Source: Demequina flava (GTDB lineage Bacteria; Actinomycetota; Actinomycetes; Actinomycetales; Demequinaceae). Taken from it: DNA of 64,000 nucleotides. A program made the position numbers and the translations under genes. The stretch lies in assembly GCF_000975035.1 (NCBI RefSeq), contig NZ_BBRA01000001.1, forward strand, positions 949,184-1,013,183. Direction: 5' to 3'. Numbering within the stretch: the stretch's first letter is position 1; every line of letters starts with the position of its first letter. The notes under the pieces are model-generated. The model saw nothing but the letters and a program-made list of their open reading frames with translations. It did not search any database and had not been told where the DNA came from. Shown piece by piece: positions 44,418 to 53,970 of the stretch.

Positions 44418-45025
44418 ACCAAGCCCTCGGTGTCACGCTGCAGTTTCTCGCCGATCTGAAATGCAGCGGCGAAGGCCCCGATCACGATGAAGACAAACAG
44501 CGGCAGGAGAGTCGTCTCGTAGATAACCGAGTTCTCGTAGGTGTAGTCACTCACCGCTGAGATGGCCCCGTTAGTCGTCATGTTTGTCAGCATGGCTCCG
44601 ATGAACCATGCCACGAGCAGGACTCCAGTGCCGAAATAGATGAGACGCGACGTCCCGCGCTGGAATGCTCGTCCGCGGGCGAGTCGCAAGAACAGCATCA
44701 CGGCGAATGCAGCACCTGTGAGGACCGTGAGGGCGTCCCAAATGGGCTCGGCATACAGCGCGAAGAGTGTGGCCGGCGCCGGATCGCCTACAACGACAGT
44801 CGCCGTATCGACGGTCACGCCCACCTCGGCACCGTCGGGCCCCAGAGGCAGCGTTGCCACCTCGTCGGTCAATGGCACCGTGACGGGCACGTTTGTCCCA
44901 TCGCCCACCTCGATGAGGCGATCGACCGTGGGTGCGATTGCGAGGATCGCCCCCACGGCGACAACCACGATGGACAGGTACATGCCGAAGCGATCGGCCC
45001 GGTCGAGTTGAGGTGTGGCTTTCAC
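44414..45025 (-). CDS. DUF2975 membrane protein
   Basis: A 203-residue protein with four hydrophobic segments (about residues 12-32, 92-110, 125-145 and 170-190), the second preceded by a beta-rich loop with many Asp/Thr. GTG 45025 is chosen because AAGGAG lies 6 nt upstream. A TTG further upstream at 45061 would place the start inside the operator. The function of DUF2975 is unknown. Partner of the XRE gene. Confidence 0.82.
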   Translation of the reverse strand: MKATPQLDRADRFGMYLSIVVVAVGAILAIAPTVDRLIEVGDGTNVPVTVPLTDEVATLPLGPDGAEVGVTVDTATVVVGDPAPATLFALYAEPIWDALTVLTGAAFAVMLFLRLARGRAFQRGTSRLIYFGTGVLLVAWFIGAMLTNMTTNGAISAVSDYTYENSVIYETTLLPLFVFIVIGAFAAAFQIGEKLQRDTEGLV

Positions 45026-45034
45026 GACGCGCTC

Positions 45035-45069
45035 CTTATCGTTTATCGTTATTATCGACAAACGATAAG
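45035..45069. promoter_or_regulatory. AT-rich operator with repeated CGATAA units
   Basis: CTTATCGTTT (45035-45044) and AAACGATAAG (45060-45069) are perfect 10-bp arms around a 15-nt spacer. On the minus strand CGATAA occurs three times in series between them. The AT content stands out from the GC-rich surroundings. It lies just upstream of the DUF2975 ribosome binding site, suggesting control by the XRE protein. Confidence 0.65.
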
Positions 45070-45123
45070 CCCGCGTCGGCGTCCGCGCAAGCCAGCATCG
45101 GCCCTCATCACGCTCACGGCGTA

Positions 45124-45146
45124 GTGTTCATGCCCCTAGCGAACAC
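45124..45146. promoter_or_regulatory. ClgR-type box upstream of clpC
   Basis: GTGTTC (45124-45129) and GAACAC (45141-45146) are inverted. The inner region TTCA-TGC-CCCTA-GCG-AAC agrees with the ClgR consensus WNNWCGCYNANRGCGWWS at all but two specified positions. ClgR activates clpC and clpP in Corynebacterium, Streptomyces and Mycobacterium. It lies 98 bp before clpC. Confidence 0.6.
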
Positions 45147-45172
45147 GGCAATATCCGACCCCTCCCCCTGGT

Positions 45173-45178
45173 TAGCCT
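45173..45178 (+). promoter_or_regulatory. Candidate -10 for clpC
   Basis: TAGCCT, 27-32 bp downstream of the ClgR-like box and 65 bp before the ATG, is the best -10 candidate. No clear -35 is visible, as would be expected for an activator-dependent promoter. Confidence 0.45.
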
Positions 45179-45243
45179 GGACAGCAGATACCAGTCCGGT
45201 GTGGCGACCCCGCGCATCGGCTGGCTGGTCTTAGGAGGCAGAA

Positions 45244-47823
45244 ATGTTCGAACGGTTCACTGATCGGGCCCGGCGGGTTGTGGTGCTCGCGCAAGAAGAA
45301 GCGCGCATGCTCAACCACAACTACATCGGTACCGAGCACATCCTGCTGGGTCTTGTCCGCGAGGGCGAGGGAGTTGCCGCCAAGGCACTTGAGTCGATGG
45401 ACATCTCCCTCAACGCCGTGCGTGAGCAGGTCCAGGAGATCATCGGCGAGGGCTCACACGCCCCGTCTGGCCACATCCCCTTCACGCCGCGCGCGAAGAA
45501 GGTGCTGGAGCTGTCGCTGCGCGAGGCTCTGCAGTTGGGCCACAACTACATCGGCACCGAGCACATCCTGCTGGGCCTCATCCGCGAGGGTGAAGGCGTC
45601 GCAGCCAAGGTTCTCGACAAGTTGGGCGCGGACCTCGGTTCGGTGCGCCAGCAGGTCATCCAGCTGCTGAGCGGCTACGAAGGCAAGGAGCCGGCCACCG
45701 CTGGCGCCGGTCCCGCCGAGGGCACGCCCGCTGGCTCGACCGTCCTGGACCAGTTCGGCCGTAACTACACGCAAGCAGCTCGCGAGGGCAAGCTTGACCC
45801 CGTCGTGGGCCGCGAGATGATTCAGGAACGCGTCATGCAGGTCCTGAGCCGCCGTACCAAGAACAACCCTGTCCTCATCGGTGAGCCCGGCGTCGGTAAG
45901 ACTGCCGTGGTCGAGGGACTGGCCCAGGCGATCGTGCGCGGCGACGTGCCCGAGACCCTGAAGGACAAGCACCTCTACACCTTGGACCTCGGTTCGCTCG
46001 TGGCCGGTTCGCGCTACCGCGGTGACTTCGAGGAGCGCCTCAAGAAGGTCCTCAAGGAGATCCGCACTCGCGGTGACATCATCCTGTTCATCGATGAGAT
46101 CCACACTCTCGTGGGTGCCGGTGCGGCCGAGGGCGCGATTGACGCGGCCTCGATCCTGAAGCCGATGCTCGCTCGTGGTGAGCTGCAGACCATTGGTGCC
46201 ACCACGCTCGACGAGTACCGCAAGCACGTCGAGAAGGACCCCGCACTGGAGCGTCGCTTCCAGCCCATCCAGGTTCCTGAGCCCGAGTTGTCGCACGCGA
46301 TCGAGATCCTCAAGGGTCTGCGCGACCGCTACGAGGCCTTCCACCGCGTCACAATCACGGACGAGGCCATCGTGGCCGCCGCCCAGATGGCCGACCGCTA
46401 CATCTCCGACCGCTTCCTGCCGGACAAGGCGATTGACCTGATCGATGAGGCCGGTGCGCGACTGCGCATTCGCCGCATGACCAGCCCGCCTGAGCTGCGT
46501 GACCTCGACGAGAAGATCGCCGAGGTTCGCCGCGAGAAGGAATCTGCCATCGACGAGCAGCAGTTCGAGAAGGCCGCAAACCTCCGCGACGTGGAGCGCC
46601 GCCTGTCGGAAGAGCGCACGGAGAAGGAAGAGGCCTGGAAGTCCGGCGACCTCGACGTGGCCGCCGTTGTCGATGAGGAACTGATCGCTGAGGTGCTCGC
46701 GATGTCGACCGGCGTGCCGGTGACCCGCGTGTCCTCCGACGAGTCCTCGCGACTGCTGTCCATGGAGTCCGAGCTGCACAAGCGCGTCATCGGTCAGGAG
46801 CAGGCCATTAAGGTTCTCGCTCAGTCGATCCGCCGCACCCGTGCCGGCCTGAAGGACCCGAAGCGTCCTGGTGGTTCGTTCATCTTCGCCGGTCCCACCG
46901 GTGTCGGTAAGACCGAGCTCGCCAAGACCCTTGCCGAGTTCCTCTTCGGCGACGAGGACGCACTGATCTCGCTCGACATGTCCGAATACGGCGAGAAGCA
47001 CACCGTTGCTCGCCTGTTCGGTGCCCCTCCCGGCTACGTCGGCTTCGAAGAGGGCGGCCAGCTCACCGAGAAGGTGCGCCGCAAGCCGTTCTCCGTTGTG
47101 CTGTTCGATGAGGTCGAGAAGGCCCACCCGGACATCTTCAACTCGCTGCTCCAGATCCTGGAAGACGGCAAGCTGACGGACTCGCAGGGCCGCGAGGTGA
47201 ACTTCAAGAACACCATCGTGATCATGACGACCAACCTCGGTGCCGACACGATCTCGCGTCGTCAGGCGACTGGCTTCTCGGTGCAGTCCGAGACCGGCCA
47301 CACCTACGACGAGATGACCAAGTTGGTGAACGGAAAGCTGAAGGAGCACTTCAAGCCTGAGTTCCTTAACCGTGTCGACAACGTCGTGGTCTTCCCGCAG
47401 CTCACGCAGGACGAGATCGTCGAGATCGTCGACCTGATGGTTGCCCGCCTCGACGAGCGCATGCGCGACAAGGACATGGCCATCGAGCTCACCGACGCGG
47501 CCAAGAAGCTGCTTGCGGAGAAGGGTTACGACCCGGTCCTGGGTGCACGACCACTGCGCCGTGCCCTGCAGCGTGAGATCGAGGACCCGCTGTCGGAGAA
47601 GATCCTCTTTGGCGAGGTCACCTCGGGCCAGCTGGTCCAGGTTGACGCCGAGGGCGAAGGAATCCTGGGCGAGTTCACGTTCACCGGCATCGACCGCGAG
47701 GACCTCCTGAGCGACGCCGACATCCCGGCCGAAGAGCGCGAAGTGCGCGTCGGTGGCCGTGAGGACGAGGCTGCGACCGATGAGGCTCCCGCTTCTGAGG
47801 ACGACAAGAAGTCAGGCGAGTAA
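45244..47823 (+). CDS. clpC: ATP-dependent Clp protease ATPase subunit ClpC
   Basis: An 859-residue AAA+ unfoldase. It has two N-terminal Clp_N repeats ([21 protein letters not shown] and its second copy, residues about 22-145). AAA1 has Walker [14 protein letters not shown] (about 213). The UVR/M-domain region is around 425-470. AAA2 has [13 protein letters not shown] (about 549) and ends with D2. It feeds ClpP with unfolded substrates, including those marked by adaptor proteins. GGAGG precedes the ATG. Followed by a perfect terminator. Confidence 0.98.
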   Translation: MFERFTDRARRVVVLAQEEARMLNHNYIGTEHILLGLVREGEGVAAKALESMDISLNAVREQVQEIIGEGSHAPSGHIPFTPRAKKVLELSLREALQLGHNYIGTEHILLGLIREGEGVAAKVLDKLGADLGSVRQQVIQLLSGYEGKEPATAGAGPAEGTPAGSTVLDQFGRNYTQAAREGKLDPVVGREMIQERVMQVLSRRTKNNPVLIGEPGVGKTAVVEGLAQAIVRGDVPETLKDKHLYTLDLGSLVAGSRYRGDFEERLKKVLKEIRTRGDIILFIDEIHTLVGAGAAEGAIDAASILKPMLARGELQTIGATTLDEYRKHVEKDPALERRFQPIQVPEPELSHAIEILKGLRDRYEAFHRVTITDEAIVAAAQMADRYISDRFLPDKAIDLIDEAGARLRIRRMTSPPELRDLDEKIAEVRREKESAIDEQQFEKAANLRDVERRLSEERTEKEEAWKSGDLDVAAVVDEELIAEVLAMSTGVPVTRVSSDESSRLLSMESELHKRVIGQEQAIKVLAQSIRRTRAGLKDPKRPGGSFIFAGPTGVGKTELAKTLAEFLFGDEDALISLDMSEYGEKHTVARLFGAPPGYVGFEEGGQLTEKVRRKPFSVVLFDEVEKAHPDIFNSLLQILEDGKLTDSQGREVNFKNTIVIMTTNLGADTISRRQATGFSVQSETGHTYDEMTKLVNGKLKEHFKPEFLNRVDNVVVFPQLTQDEIVEIVDLMVARLDERMRDKDMAIELTDAAKKLLAEKGYDPVLGARPLRRALQREIEDPLSEKILFGEVTSGQLVQVDAEGEGILGEFTFTGIDREDLLSDADIPAEEREVRVGGREDEAATDEAPASEDDKKSGE

Positions 47824-47834
47824 CTCCGCCTAGC

Positions 47835-47882
47835 AACGTAAAAGGCCCGGTTCCCCTCAGTGGGAACCGGGCCTTTTACGTT
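47835..47882 (+). terminator. Perfect clpC terminator
   Basis: Arms 47835-47855 and 47862-47882 are exact 21-bp inverted copies with a 6-nt loop. The right arm supplies CCTTTTACG. It lies 12 bp after the clpC stop. Confidence 0.93.
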
Positions 47883-47910
47883 GTCACCGCGGCGACAGTG
47901 AACCGTCAAT

Positions 47911-47957
47911 GGGACATAGGTGCTCGCGTGAACGCTCACCCGTGCACTGGTGTCCCA
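47911..47957. repeat. Palindromic intergenic element D
   Basis: GGGACATAGG...GTGTCCCA, about 47 bp, related to element C (shared loop GTGAACGCTCA). It lies between the clpC terminator and the convergent DoxX gene, so it is not needed for clpC termination. Confidence 0.75.
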
Positions 47958-47973
47958 GGGTCCGGGTGCGCGC

Positions 47974-48357
47974 TTAGTTGCCGAGCGAGAATTCTCCGAT
48001 GCGGCCCACGAAGACGATCAGTGCAATCACCATGAGCAACGCCGGCACGGTGATGTTCGCCAGCGGATCTCCGCGGCGGATGTGAATGTACGTCGCGCCT
48101 CCACCGATGACCATGAGGCCCGCGGCCGCGACCGGAACGATCCACGGGATGAAGCCGATGATGGGGAACAGGACGACGGCGACGGAACCGACAATCTCGG
48201 CGGCACCGATCAACCGAATCTGCTTGTCATCGAAGTCGTTCGCCCACTCCTGACCGAGTTCAATCGAGCGCTTCTTTCCCCTAAAGGCGTGCACGAAGCC
48301 CGACGGAATGAACACGGCGGCAAGGGCAATGACAGCGACCCACAGCGCTGCATCCAT
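47974..48357 (-). CDS. DoxX-family membrane protein
   Basis: A 127-residue protein with four hydrophobic segments. The loop GKKRSIELGQEWANDFDDKQIRLIGAAEIVGSVAVVLFPIIG (about 27-68) is characteristic of the DoxX/DoxD-like family, thought to act with quinones or thiosulfate oxidation in some members, but roles vary. GAGGAGG precedes the ATG. Monocistronic. Confidence 0.82.
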   Translation of the reverse strand: MDAALWVAVIALAAVFIPSGFVHAFRGKKRSIELGQEWANDFDDKQIRLIGAAEIVGSVAVVLFPIIGFIPWIVPVAAAGLMVIGGGATYIHIRRGDPLANITVPALLMVIALIVFVGRIGEFSLGN

Positions 48358-48533
48358 GATGGTCCTCCTCAGTTGAAACCTGCTGTGATGGACACACTAT
48401 TGCAGCCACCCCTTCTCTTTCCCCGCAAATGTCTCCATTTGGCTCATTGGCGACGCAGGAACAGAGGGATATCGCCACTGAAGACCCACCTAGGGAACGC
48501 CAAAACGATTCGACCGCGAACATCGGCCGGGCG

Positions 48534-48539
48534 TACGCT
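48534..48539 (+). promoter_or_regulatory. -10 element for leaderless aldo-keto reductase
   Basis: TACGCT ends 7 nt before ATG 48547. Confidence 0.5.
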
Positions 48540-48546
48540 GGCGACC

Positions 48547-49560
48547 ATGAGCCACAACCCCCACGTCGCCGCTGACGACCGCTACGAGACCATGCAGTAC
48601 CGCCGCTCCGGCAAGTCCGGACTGAAGCTTCCGGGCGTCAGCCTTGGGCTGTGGCACAACTTCGGTGGTGCCAATGACACCGACACCATGCGCGAGACCA
48701 TTCGCACCGCCTTCGACCTGGGTGTCACGCACTACGACCTCGCCAACAATTACGGTCCGCCGGCCGGTTCCGCAGAGGAGAACTTTGGGCGCATCTTTGC
48801 TCAGGACCTCGCGCCCTACCGTGACGAGATTCTCATCTCCTCGAAGGCTGGCTACTACATGTGGCCCGGCCCCTACGGCGAGTGGGGTTCGCGTAAGAAC
48901 CTGCTGTCCTCGTTGGACCAGTCGCTGAATCGCATGCAGCTGGACTATGTGGACATCTTCTATTCGCACCGCTTTGACCCCGAGACGCCGCTTGAGGAGA
49001 CCATCGGCGCGCTCGACACTGCGGTGCGGTCCGGGCGCGCGCTCTACGCCGGTATCTCGAACTACGGACCCGAGCAGACCCGCGAAGCGGTCCGCATTGC
49101 CCGCGAACTGGGCACCCCGATCCTGATCAACCAGTTCCCGTACTCGATGTTCGAGCGCACCCCAGAAGACGGCCTGCTCGACACCCTCGAGGATGAGGGC
49201 CTGGGCTCAATCGTCTTCTCCCCGCTCGCGCAGGGCATGCTGACCAACCGGTACCTCAACGGCGTTCCCGAGGGCTCGCGCGCCACGCACTCGCAGTTCC
49301 TGAGCGAAAACCAGCTCACGCCCACCTACATCGAGCGGGTCACCGCGCTCAACGAGATCGCCAAGGACCGCGGCCAGACACTGGCACAGCTCGCTATCCA
49401 GTGGGTCCTCCGTGGCGACCACGTCACGTCCGCGCTGGTGGGGGCGTCCTCTGCCAAGCAGTTGCGCGACACCGTCGCTTCGCTGGACTTCCCGGCGCTC
49501 ACTGAGGATGAGATCTCGGCGATCGAACCGCACGCAGTCCACGGGACGCACCGCGCTTAG
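48547..49560 (+). CDS. Aldo-keto reductase (YghZ/Gpr-like)
   Basis: A 337-residue AKR of the AKR14-like group, similar to L-glyceraldehyde 3-phosphate reductase (YghZ). Evidence: YRRSGKSGLKLPGVSLGLWHNFG, the catalytic Asp/Tyr in THYDLANNYGPPAGSAEENFG (residues about 60-80), the Lys in ISSKAGYYMWPGPYGEWGSRKNLLSSLDQSLNRM, and NADPH-binding SALVGASSAKQL. It detoxifies small aldehydes. The start ATG 48547 follows a TACGCT hexamer by 7 nt. Confidence 0.92.
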   Translation: MSHNPHVAADDRYETMQYRRSGKSGLKLPGVSLGLWHNFGGANDTDTMRETIRTAFDLGVTHYDLANNYGPPAGSAEENFGRIFAQDLAPYRDEILISSKAGYYMWPGPYGEWGSRKNLLSSLDQSLNRMQLDYVDIFYSHRFDPETPLEETIGALDTAVRSGRALYAGISNYGPEQTREAVRIARELGTPILINQFPYSMFERTPEDGLLDTLEDEGLGSIVFSPLAQGMLTNRYLNGVPEGSRATHSQFLSENQLTPTYIERVTALNEIAKDRGQTLAQLAIQWVLRGDHVTSALVGASSAKQLRDTVASLDFPALTEDEISAIEPHAVHGTHRA

Positions 49561-49582
49561 CAAATCGTCCGAAGCAACCGTC

Positions 49583-49634
49583 AGTAGGACATGAGTGCAC
49601 GTTGAGGCACGGCCCCGTGCACTCATGTCCCACT
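49583..49634. repeat. Palindromic intergenic element B
   Basis: AGTAGGACATGAGTGCACG (49583-49601) pairs with 49616-49634, one G-T wobble over 19 positions. It lies between the convergent aldo-keto reductase and mutY genes. Its arms match element A in the outer 11 bp. Confidence 0.8.
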
Positions 49635-49652
49635 AGCGCGACGAGGCGAGCG

Positions 49653-50561
49653 CTACAACTCGTACGTGCCGTCCCCACACGCACGCACGAGGCCGTCCGC
49701 CACCAACGACTCGGCGCATCGCCCTAACTGTTCAGGGGATACATCGTCCAAAGTGGGGTTCGCCGCGATGGCGACCGGAGCATCGGCCGCCCGCAACAAA
49801 CCGACGATGCGGCCGCGCACCTGACGATCGGTGCCGTGCCAGGCCTGTGTCCGCCGCGGCGCCTCATCCAGGCCAAGAGAACCTGCCGCGACCCACGCGC
49901 AGTCATCGCGGAGCGGGCATTCGCCACACCGAGGCGCCCTCGCCGTGCAGACGAGCGCGCCCAGCTCCATCGACCCCGCGTTCCACTGAACGGCATCATG
50001 GGACGATGCTGGCACGAGCTCAGCCGCCGCCTCCCGCTCCGTACGGGTGAGGTGGGTGGCCGGGAGCGCTGTGGCGTGCCACGCGCGGCCAATGACGCGC
50101 CGGATGTTGGTGTCCAGGACGACGGAGCGCTCGCCGAAGGCAAAGGCCCTGATGGCGCTCGCGGTGTAGTCACCAATGCCCGGGAGTGCGAGGAGGTCGT
50201 CGTGGTCGCGCGGCACCTCGCCGTCGTGGCGCTCGACCAGCGCAGTCGCACACTGCCACAGGCGCTGCGCACGTCTCGGGTAGCCCAGGCGGTCCCAAGC
50301 GCGCACGGCATCGGTCTGGGTACCTGCGGCAAGCGCGGCGGGAGTGGGCCAACGCTCCATCCACCGTCGCCACACCGGCTCGACACGGACCACCGGGGTC
50401 TGTTGGAGCATGACCTCAGATACGAGGATGCCCCACGGTGAACAGTCCGCGTGCCGCCAGGGCAGATCGCGGGCGTTGCGTTCAAACCAGGAGATCACCT
50501 CGCGCACGCGCGGATCCATGTCGGCGTGCTCGCGCGAATCAATGGTGGCGACAGGCGGCAT
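49653..50561 (-). CDS. mutY: A/G-specific adenine glycosylase
   Basis: A 302-residue protein that removes adenine opposite 8-oxoguanine. It has catalytic Glu in LVSEVMLQQTPVVRVEP (near residue 44), helix-hairpin-helix LPGIGDYTASAIRAFAFG (about 118), the Asp in VVLDTNIRRVIGRAW and the 4Fe-4S Cys set CTARAPRCGECPLRDDC (near 200-218). The C-terminal region is short, as is usual for actinobacterial MutY. ATG 50561 is preferred over a GTG at 50582. Convergent with the aldo-keto reductase. Confidence 0.95.
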   Translation of the reverse strand: MPPVATIDSREHADMDPRVREVISWFERNARDLPWRHADCSPWGILVSEVMLQQTPVVRVEPVWRRWMERWPTPAALAAGTQTDAVRAWDRLGYPRRAQRLWQCATALVERHDGEVPRDHDDLLALPGIGDYTASAIRAFAFGERSVVLDTNIRRVIGRAWHATALPATHLTRTEREAAAELVPASSHDAVQWNAGSMELGALVCTARAPRCGECPLRDDCAWVAAGSLGLDEAPRRTQAWHGTDRQVRGRIVGLLRAADAPVAIAANPTLDDVSPEQLGRCAESLVADGLVRACGDGTYEL

Positions 50562-50623
50562 GGCTTCATTGTTCCAGGGCACAGCGGGGGTTACGGTTGC
50601 AACAAACCACCCGAGGAGGAGCG

Positions 50624-51250
50624 ATGGGATCCCTCAAGCACCCGGTCGGCGATCAGCCGCCGCAGGTGTATTGGTTCCGACGCGTCCTCGTCATCGTTGT
50701 GATCGCCGCGATCGTGGTGGGCGGGTGGTTCATCGTGTCTGCGTTCTTGGGCGGTGACTCCGGCGACAGTGCATCGACGCCAGAGGTCTCCGGCAGCCCC
50801 GAACCGACGGTGACGACTTCTGCGGGCGAGGCGATCGCACTCGACGATCCCTCGCAACCGTGCACCGGTGACGACATCACCATCACCACGACTCCGTCAC
50901 CTGAGTCCCCCACGATCGGGACCATGCCAGCCTTCGACCTCAGCATCGAGCACACGGGCATCACGCCGTGCACGCTCACCACAGATGCGGATGGCACGGA
51001 GCTCGCGATCAGTTCCGGAAGCGACCAGTACTACTCGACGTCATGGTGCCCTGAAGACCCCGGGTTCGAATCCAAGACCTGGATCTTGCAAGAGGGCGAC
51101 AAGGAAGCACTCCAAGTGGTGTGGCCAGGCATCTGGCAGGACGAGGACTGTGGCGGGCCCATCAGCGATGTGCGCGCCGGAACGTACTCAGCCGCCGTCT
51201 CGGTTGGCGGGATCGCCGCAGAGCCGGTGCCCTTCACGATGGTGGAATAG
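50624..51250 (+). CDS. Membrane-anchored extracellular protein, unknown function
   Basis: A 208-residue protein: cytoplasmic N-terminus, one membrane helix (VLVIVVIAAIVVGGWFIVSAFLG, about 21-43), a Ser/Thr/Pro linker, then an extracellular beta-sandwich-like domain (FDLSIEHTGITPCTLTTDADGTELAISSG) with four Cys that may form two disulfides. The pattern resembles DUF4232-like domains. GAGGAGGA precedes the ATG. No partner is evident besides divergent mutY and convergent radA. Confidence 0.72.
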   Translation: MGSLKHPVGDQPPQVYWFRRVLVIVVIAAIVVGGWFIVSAFLGGDSGDSASTPEVSGSPEPTVTTSAGEAIALDDPSQPCTGDDITITTTPSPESPTIGTMPAFDLSIEHTGITPCTLTTDADGTELAISSGSDQYYSTSWCPEDPGFESKTWILQEGDKEALQVVWPGIWQDEDCGGPISDVRAGTYSAAVSVGGIAAEPVPFTMVE

Positions 51251-51255
51251 CACCG

Positions 51256-52629
51256 CTACTCTCGCGGGATCGCGGCAGCCACGGCGTCGCGCAAGGTCGA
51301 CACCCGGTGCACTCGGATCCCTGCCGGGTCTTTGTCCGCGCTACCGGAATCCGGCACGATCACGTCCGTGAAGCCAAGCCGCGCCGCTTCCGAGATCCGC
51401 TGCGCCATCGCGTTCACTGGCCGCACCGCGCCCGAAAGCGCCACCTCCCCGATGGCTGCGAAACCAGCCTTCACCGGAGCATCGGCCCGTGCGGATGCGA
51501 GCGCCAAGGCAAGGGCGACATCGGCTCCAGGCTCGGTCACGCGGGCCCCGCCAATCGTCGAGACGTAGACATCATCCGCAGCTACCGCGAGGCCCACGCG
51601 CCGGTGCAAGACGGCCAGGATCATAGAGACCCGCGCGGAGTCGATGCCTGACGTCGCGCGCCGCGGATTGCTCAGCGCACTGGGCGCCACGAGCGCCTGG
51701 ATCTCAGCGGGCAGTGGGCGTTTGCCGTCGATCGTGATCGTTGCGCACGTGCCCGGCACCTGCGTGCCCTCTCGCGACAAGAACAGTCCGGACGGATCGG
51801 CAACGCCTTCAATTCCGGTGTCGTGAAGCTGGAAGCAGCCCACCTCATCGACCGAGCCAAAGCGGTTCTTGATGGCGCGCAGCAGGCGGAGCTGCGAATG
51901 TTGCTCGCCTTCAAACTGACACACGACGTCGACAAGGTGCTCCACGATGCGCGGCCCGGCGACCGAGCCGTCCTTGGTCACGTGCCCCACGATCACCATC
52001 GCGAATCCGCGGCTCTTGGCCTGCTGGATCAGCGCGGATGCGACTTCACGCACTTGGCTCACGCCACCCGGGGCGCCATCCACCTGTGCCGATGCGATGG
52101 TTTGGATCGAGTCAACGATCAGCAGTTGCGGTGCCACCTGGTCGATGTGGGCGAGCACCGCGCCGAGGTCGGTCTCGGCGGCAAGCATGAGGCCCGGTTC
52201 GAGGGCGTCGATGCGTTCGGCGCGCAGGCGCACCTGTCCGGCCGACTCTTCACCGGTGGCGTAGAGCACCTTCTGCTTCTCCCGAGCTGCCCGCGCAGCG
52301 ACGTCGAGCAGCAGCGTGGACTTACCGACGCCCGGCTCGCCCGCCAACAAGATGACCGCACCGGGGACCAGTCCGCCGCCCAGCACGCGGTCGAACTCCG
52401 CGACACCTGTCGATCTCCGTTCCGAAGCCGTCGAGTCAACGTCGCTGATCGCGGTCGCGGGATTCGTCGCAGCGGTCGCCTTTGTCGCAGGACCAGCAGG
52501 GGCGGCCCCGGCTTCTTCAACCGTTCCCCACTGTTGGCATTCGCCGCAGCGGCCGACCCACTTCACGGCGCTCCACCCGCACTCGGTGCAACGGTATGCG
52601 GGCTTGGATGAACGGGTCGCGGAGGGCAT
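51256..52629 (-). CDS. radA: DNA repair protein RadA
   Basis: A 457-residue protein. It has an N-terminal zinc finger YRCTECGWSAVKWVGRCGECQQWG (about 10-33) and Walker A LAGEPGVGKSTLLLDVA (about 98). The RadA-specific KNRFGS motif is near 255. A C-terminal Lon-like domain includes LSGAVRPVNAMAQRISEAARLG. It acts in branch migration during recombination. ATG 52629 follows a TACCGT hexamer by 6 nt (leaderless). The GTG-started extension upstream is rejected. Confidence 0.95.
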   Translation of the reverse strand: MPSATRSSKPAYRCTECGWSAVKWVGRCGECQQWGTVEEAGAAPAGPATKATAATNPATAISDVDSTASERRSTGVAEFDRVLGGGLVPGAVILLAGEPGVGKSTLLLDVAARAAREKQKVLYATGEESAGQVRLRAERIDALEPGLMLAAETDLGAVLAHIDQVAPQLLIVDSIQTIASAQVDGAPGGVSQVREVASALIQQAKSRGFAMVIVGHVTKDGSVAGPRIVEHLVDVVCQFEGEQHSQLRLLRAIKNRFGSVDEVGCFQLHDTGIEGVADPSGLFLSREGTQVPGTCATITIDGKRPLPAEIQALVAPSALSNPRRATSGIDSARVSMILAVLHRRVGLAVAADDVYVSTIGGARVTEPGADVALALALASARADAPVKAGFAAIGEVALSGAVRPVNAMAQRISEAARLGFTDVIVPDSGSADKDPAGIRVHRVSTLRDAVAAAIPRE

Positions 52630-52635
52630 GGCCCT

Positions 52636-52641
52636 ACGGTA
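52636..52641 (-). promoter_or_regulatory. -10 element for leaderless radA
   Basis: On the minus strand TACCGT ends 6 nt before the radA ATG at 52629. Confidence 0.5.
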
Positions 52642-52698
52642 TCCGTGCCCTGTGACACGCGCGGGCACGTCTGTCACGCCCGTGTCGTACCTGCGCCG

Positions 52699-52704
52699 TA
52701 CGCT
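52699..52704 (+). promoter_or_regulatory. -10 element for the leaderless gene at 52711
   Basis: TACGCT ends 6 nt before ATG 52711. Confidence 0.5.
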
Positions 52705-52710
52705 GGGGTC

Positions 52711-53970
52711 ATGGTGCAGGACAAATCCGGCAAGTCAGTGACGTGGGCCCCTGTCAACGCGGAGCGCGAACCCGTCGCACCCTCCAAGCCGTCGTTGCCC
52801 ACCACGGGGTCAATCCCACGTGTGCCGGTGCCCATTGACGGCGAGGACGGCGAGGTCATCGCGCCCGTCGAGCAGCCCTCCACCGACGAGGTCATGCCAG
52901 CCCCAGGCGCCAACCCGTGGCAGCCAGCTGACGGTGACGCCCCCGCCACCAGTGCCGACGCCATTCGCGAACTGGGGGATTCGGCGGTGCGTTCCGCCTC
53001 GCTGTCGGCCTCGGGCGCACCCACACCCCTAGGAGGTGTTCCGCAGGTGACATCCTTTGAACCCGAGAACAAGCCGGGAGCAGTACGGCCAGGATGGGTC
53101 GCCGGCGACCCCCGCAACAACGCCCCCGAATCCGCGTCGCAGTGGTCCGCGACCACGCCCCACGAGGGCTCTCCGGAGACGCCCGTGTCCCCTGCGTCCC
53201 CGGCATCGGCGCCCTCGACCGACTCGGCGCCCACCCCTGACCAACCGGACGACGCCACGGAGGTCATGTCACCCGTGCCCACCTTTGGTGACGAAGGCCC
53301 GGCGTATGAACCTCAGGTTCCCGCAGCATCGGCCGATGCTCCTTCCGCACAAAGTGCGGACGGCTCAGATGGCGCGCTGCCTCCCCAAGACGAGGCCAGC
53401 GGCGACAAGAAGCCAACGCCCTGGTACGCCGGAGCACCGTTCCTCGTTGTGGTGGGACTGCTCGTGCTCGGCGGCATCGGGTTTGCCGTCTACCAGGCGT
53501 TCTTCACGGCAGAGGACGTGACGCTGACCCCAGAAGTGCTCATCGAAGCGCCCGCGGAGGCGGCTGGCGATCCCATCACTCTCGAGGACCCCACTGACTT
53601 CCTGGCGGCCATGCCGGGCACGGTTGGTGCATACGTCATGACGGACGCAACTCCGGTTGACCCAGAAGAGGCAGGGCTCAGCGTCACGCCCGCGGAGGTC
53701 AACGACGTCACGTACTCCGATGGCACCAGCGAGTTCGCGGTGCGTTCCATCCAGCACTTCAACGAAGAGGACGCGACGGATCAGTACGCGGCGCTGTCTG
53801 AGGGCGGATCGGACCCGCAACCGGTGAGCGTGGGCGGTGCGGAAGTAGGCGAACGCGTGACTCTCGAGGGTGATCCCACGAGCTACATGTGGCGAAATGG
53901 CACGGCGGTCTTCGAACTCACAGGCCCCGCGGACCAGATCGAATCGTTCTACGGGCAGTTCCCGCTGTAA
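52711..53970 (+). CDS. Membrane protein with Pro/Ser-rich cytoplasmic region and extracellular domain
   Basis: A 419-residue protein. Residues 1-235 are disordered, rich in Pro, Ala, Ser and Asp (NPWQPADGDAPATS...). One membrane helix follows (about 247-268, FLVVVGLLVLGGIGFAVYQAFF). The extracellular part (LVEAPAEAAGDPITLEDPTDFLAAMPGTVGAYVMTDATPVDP) resembles no family I recognise. The palindromic copy of the iterated motif (53326-53339) lies in its disordered part, as Ala-Ser-Ala-Asp-Ala. ATG 52711 is 6 nt after TACGCT. Divergent from radA. Confidence 0.72.
   Translation: MVQDKSGKSVTWAPVNAEREPVAPSKPSLPTTGSIPRVPVPIDGEDGEVIAPVEQPSTDEVMPAPGANPWQPADGDAPATSADAIRELGDSAVRSASLSASGAPTPLGGVPQVTSFEPENKPGAVRPGWVAGDPRNNAPESASQWSATTPHEGSPETPVSPASPASAPSTDSAPTPDQPDDATEVMSPVPTFGDEGPAYEPQVPAASADAPSAQSADGSDGALPPQDEASGDKKPTPWYAGAPFLVVVGLLVLGGIGFAVYQAFFTAEDVTLTPEVLIEAPAEAAGDPITLEDPTDFLAAMPGTVGAYVMTDATPVDPEEAGLSVTPAEVNDVTYSDGTSEFAVRSIQHFNEEDATDQYAALSEGGSDPQPVSVGGAEVGERVTLEGDPTSYMWRNGTAVFELTGPADQIESFYGQFPL

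Noticed and set aside
45454-47349. 631-codon open frame on the minus strand opposite clpC
   Set aside because: Antisense to a highly conserved gene, with composition expected from GC-rich third positions; no domain or ribosome binding site.
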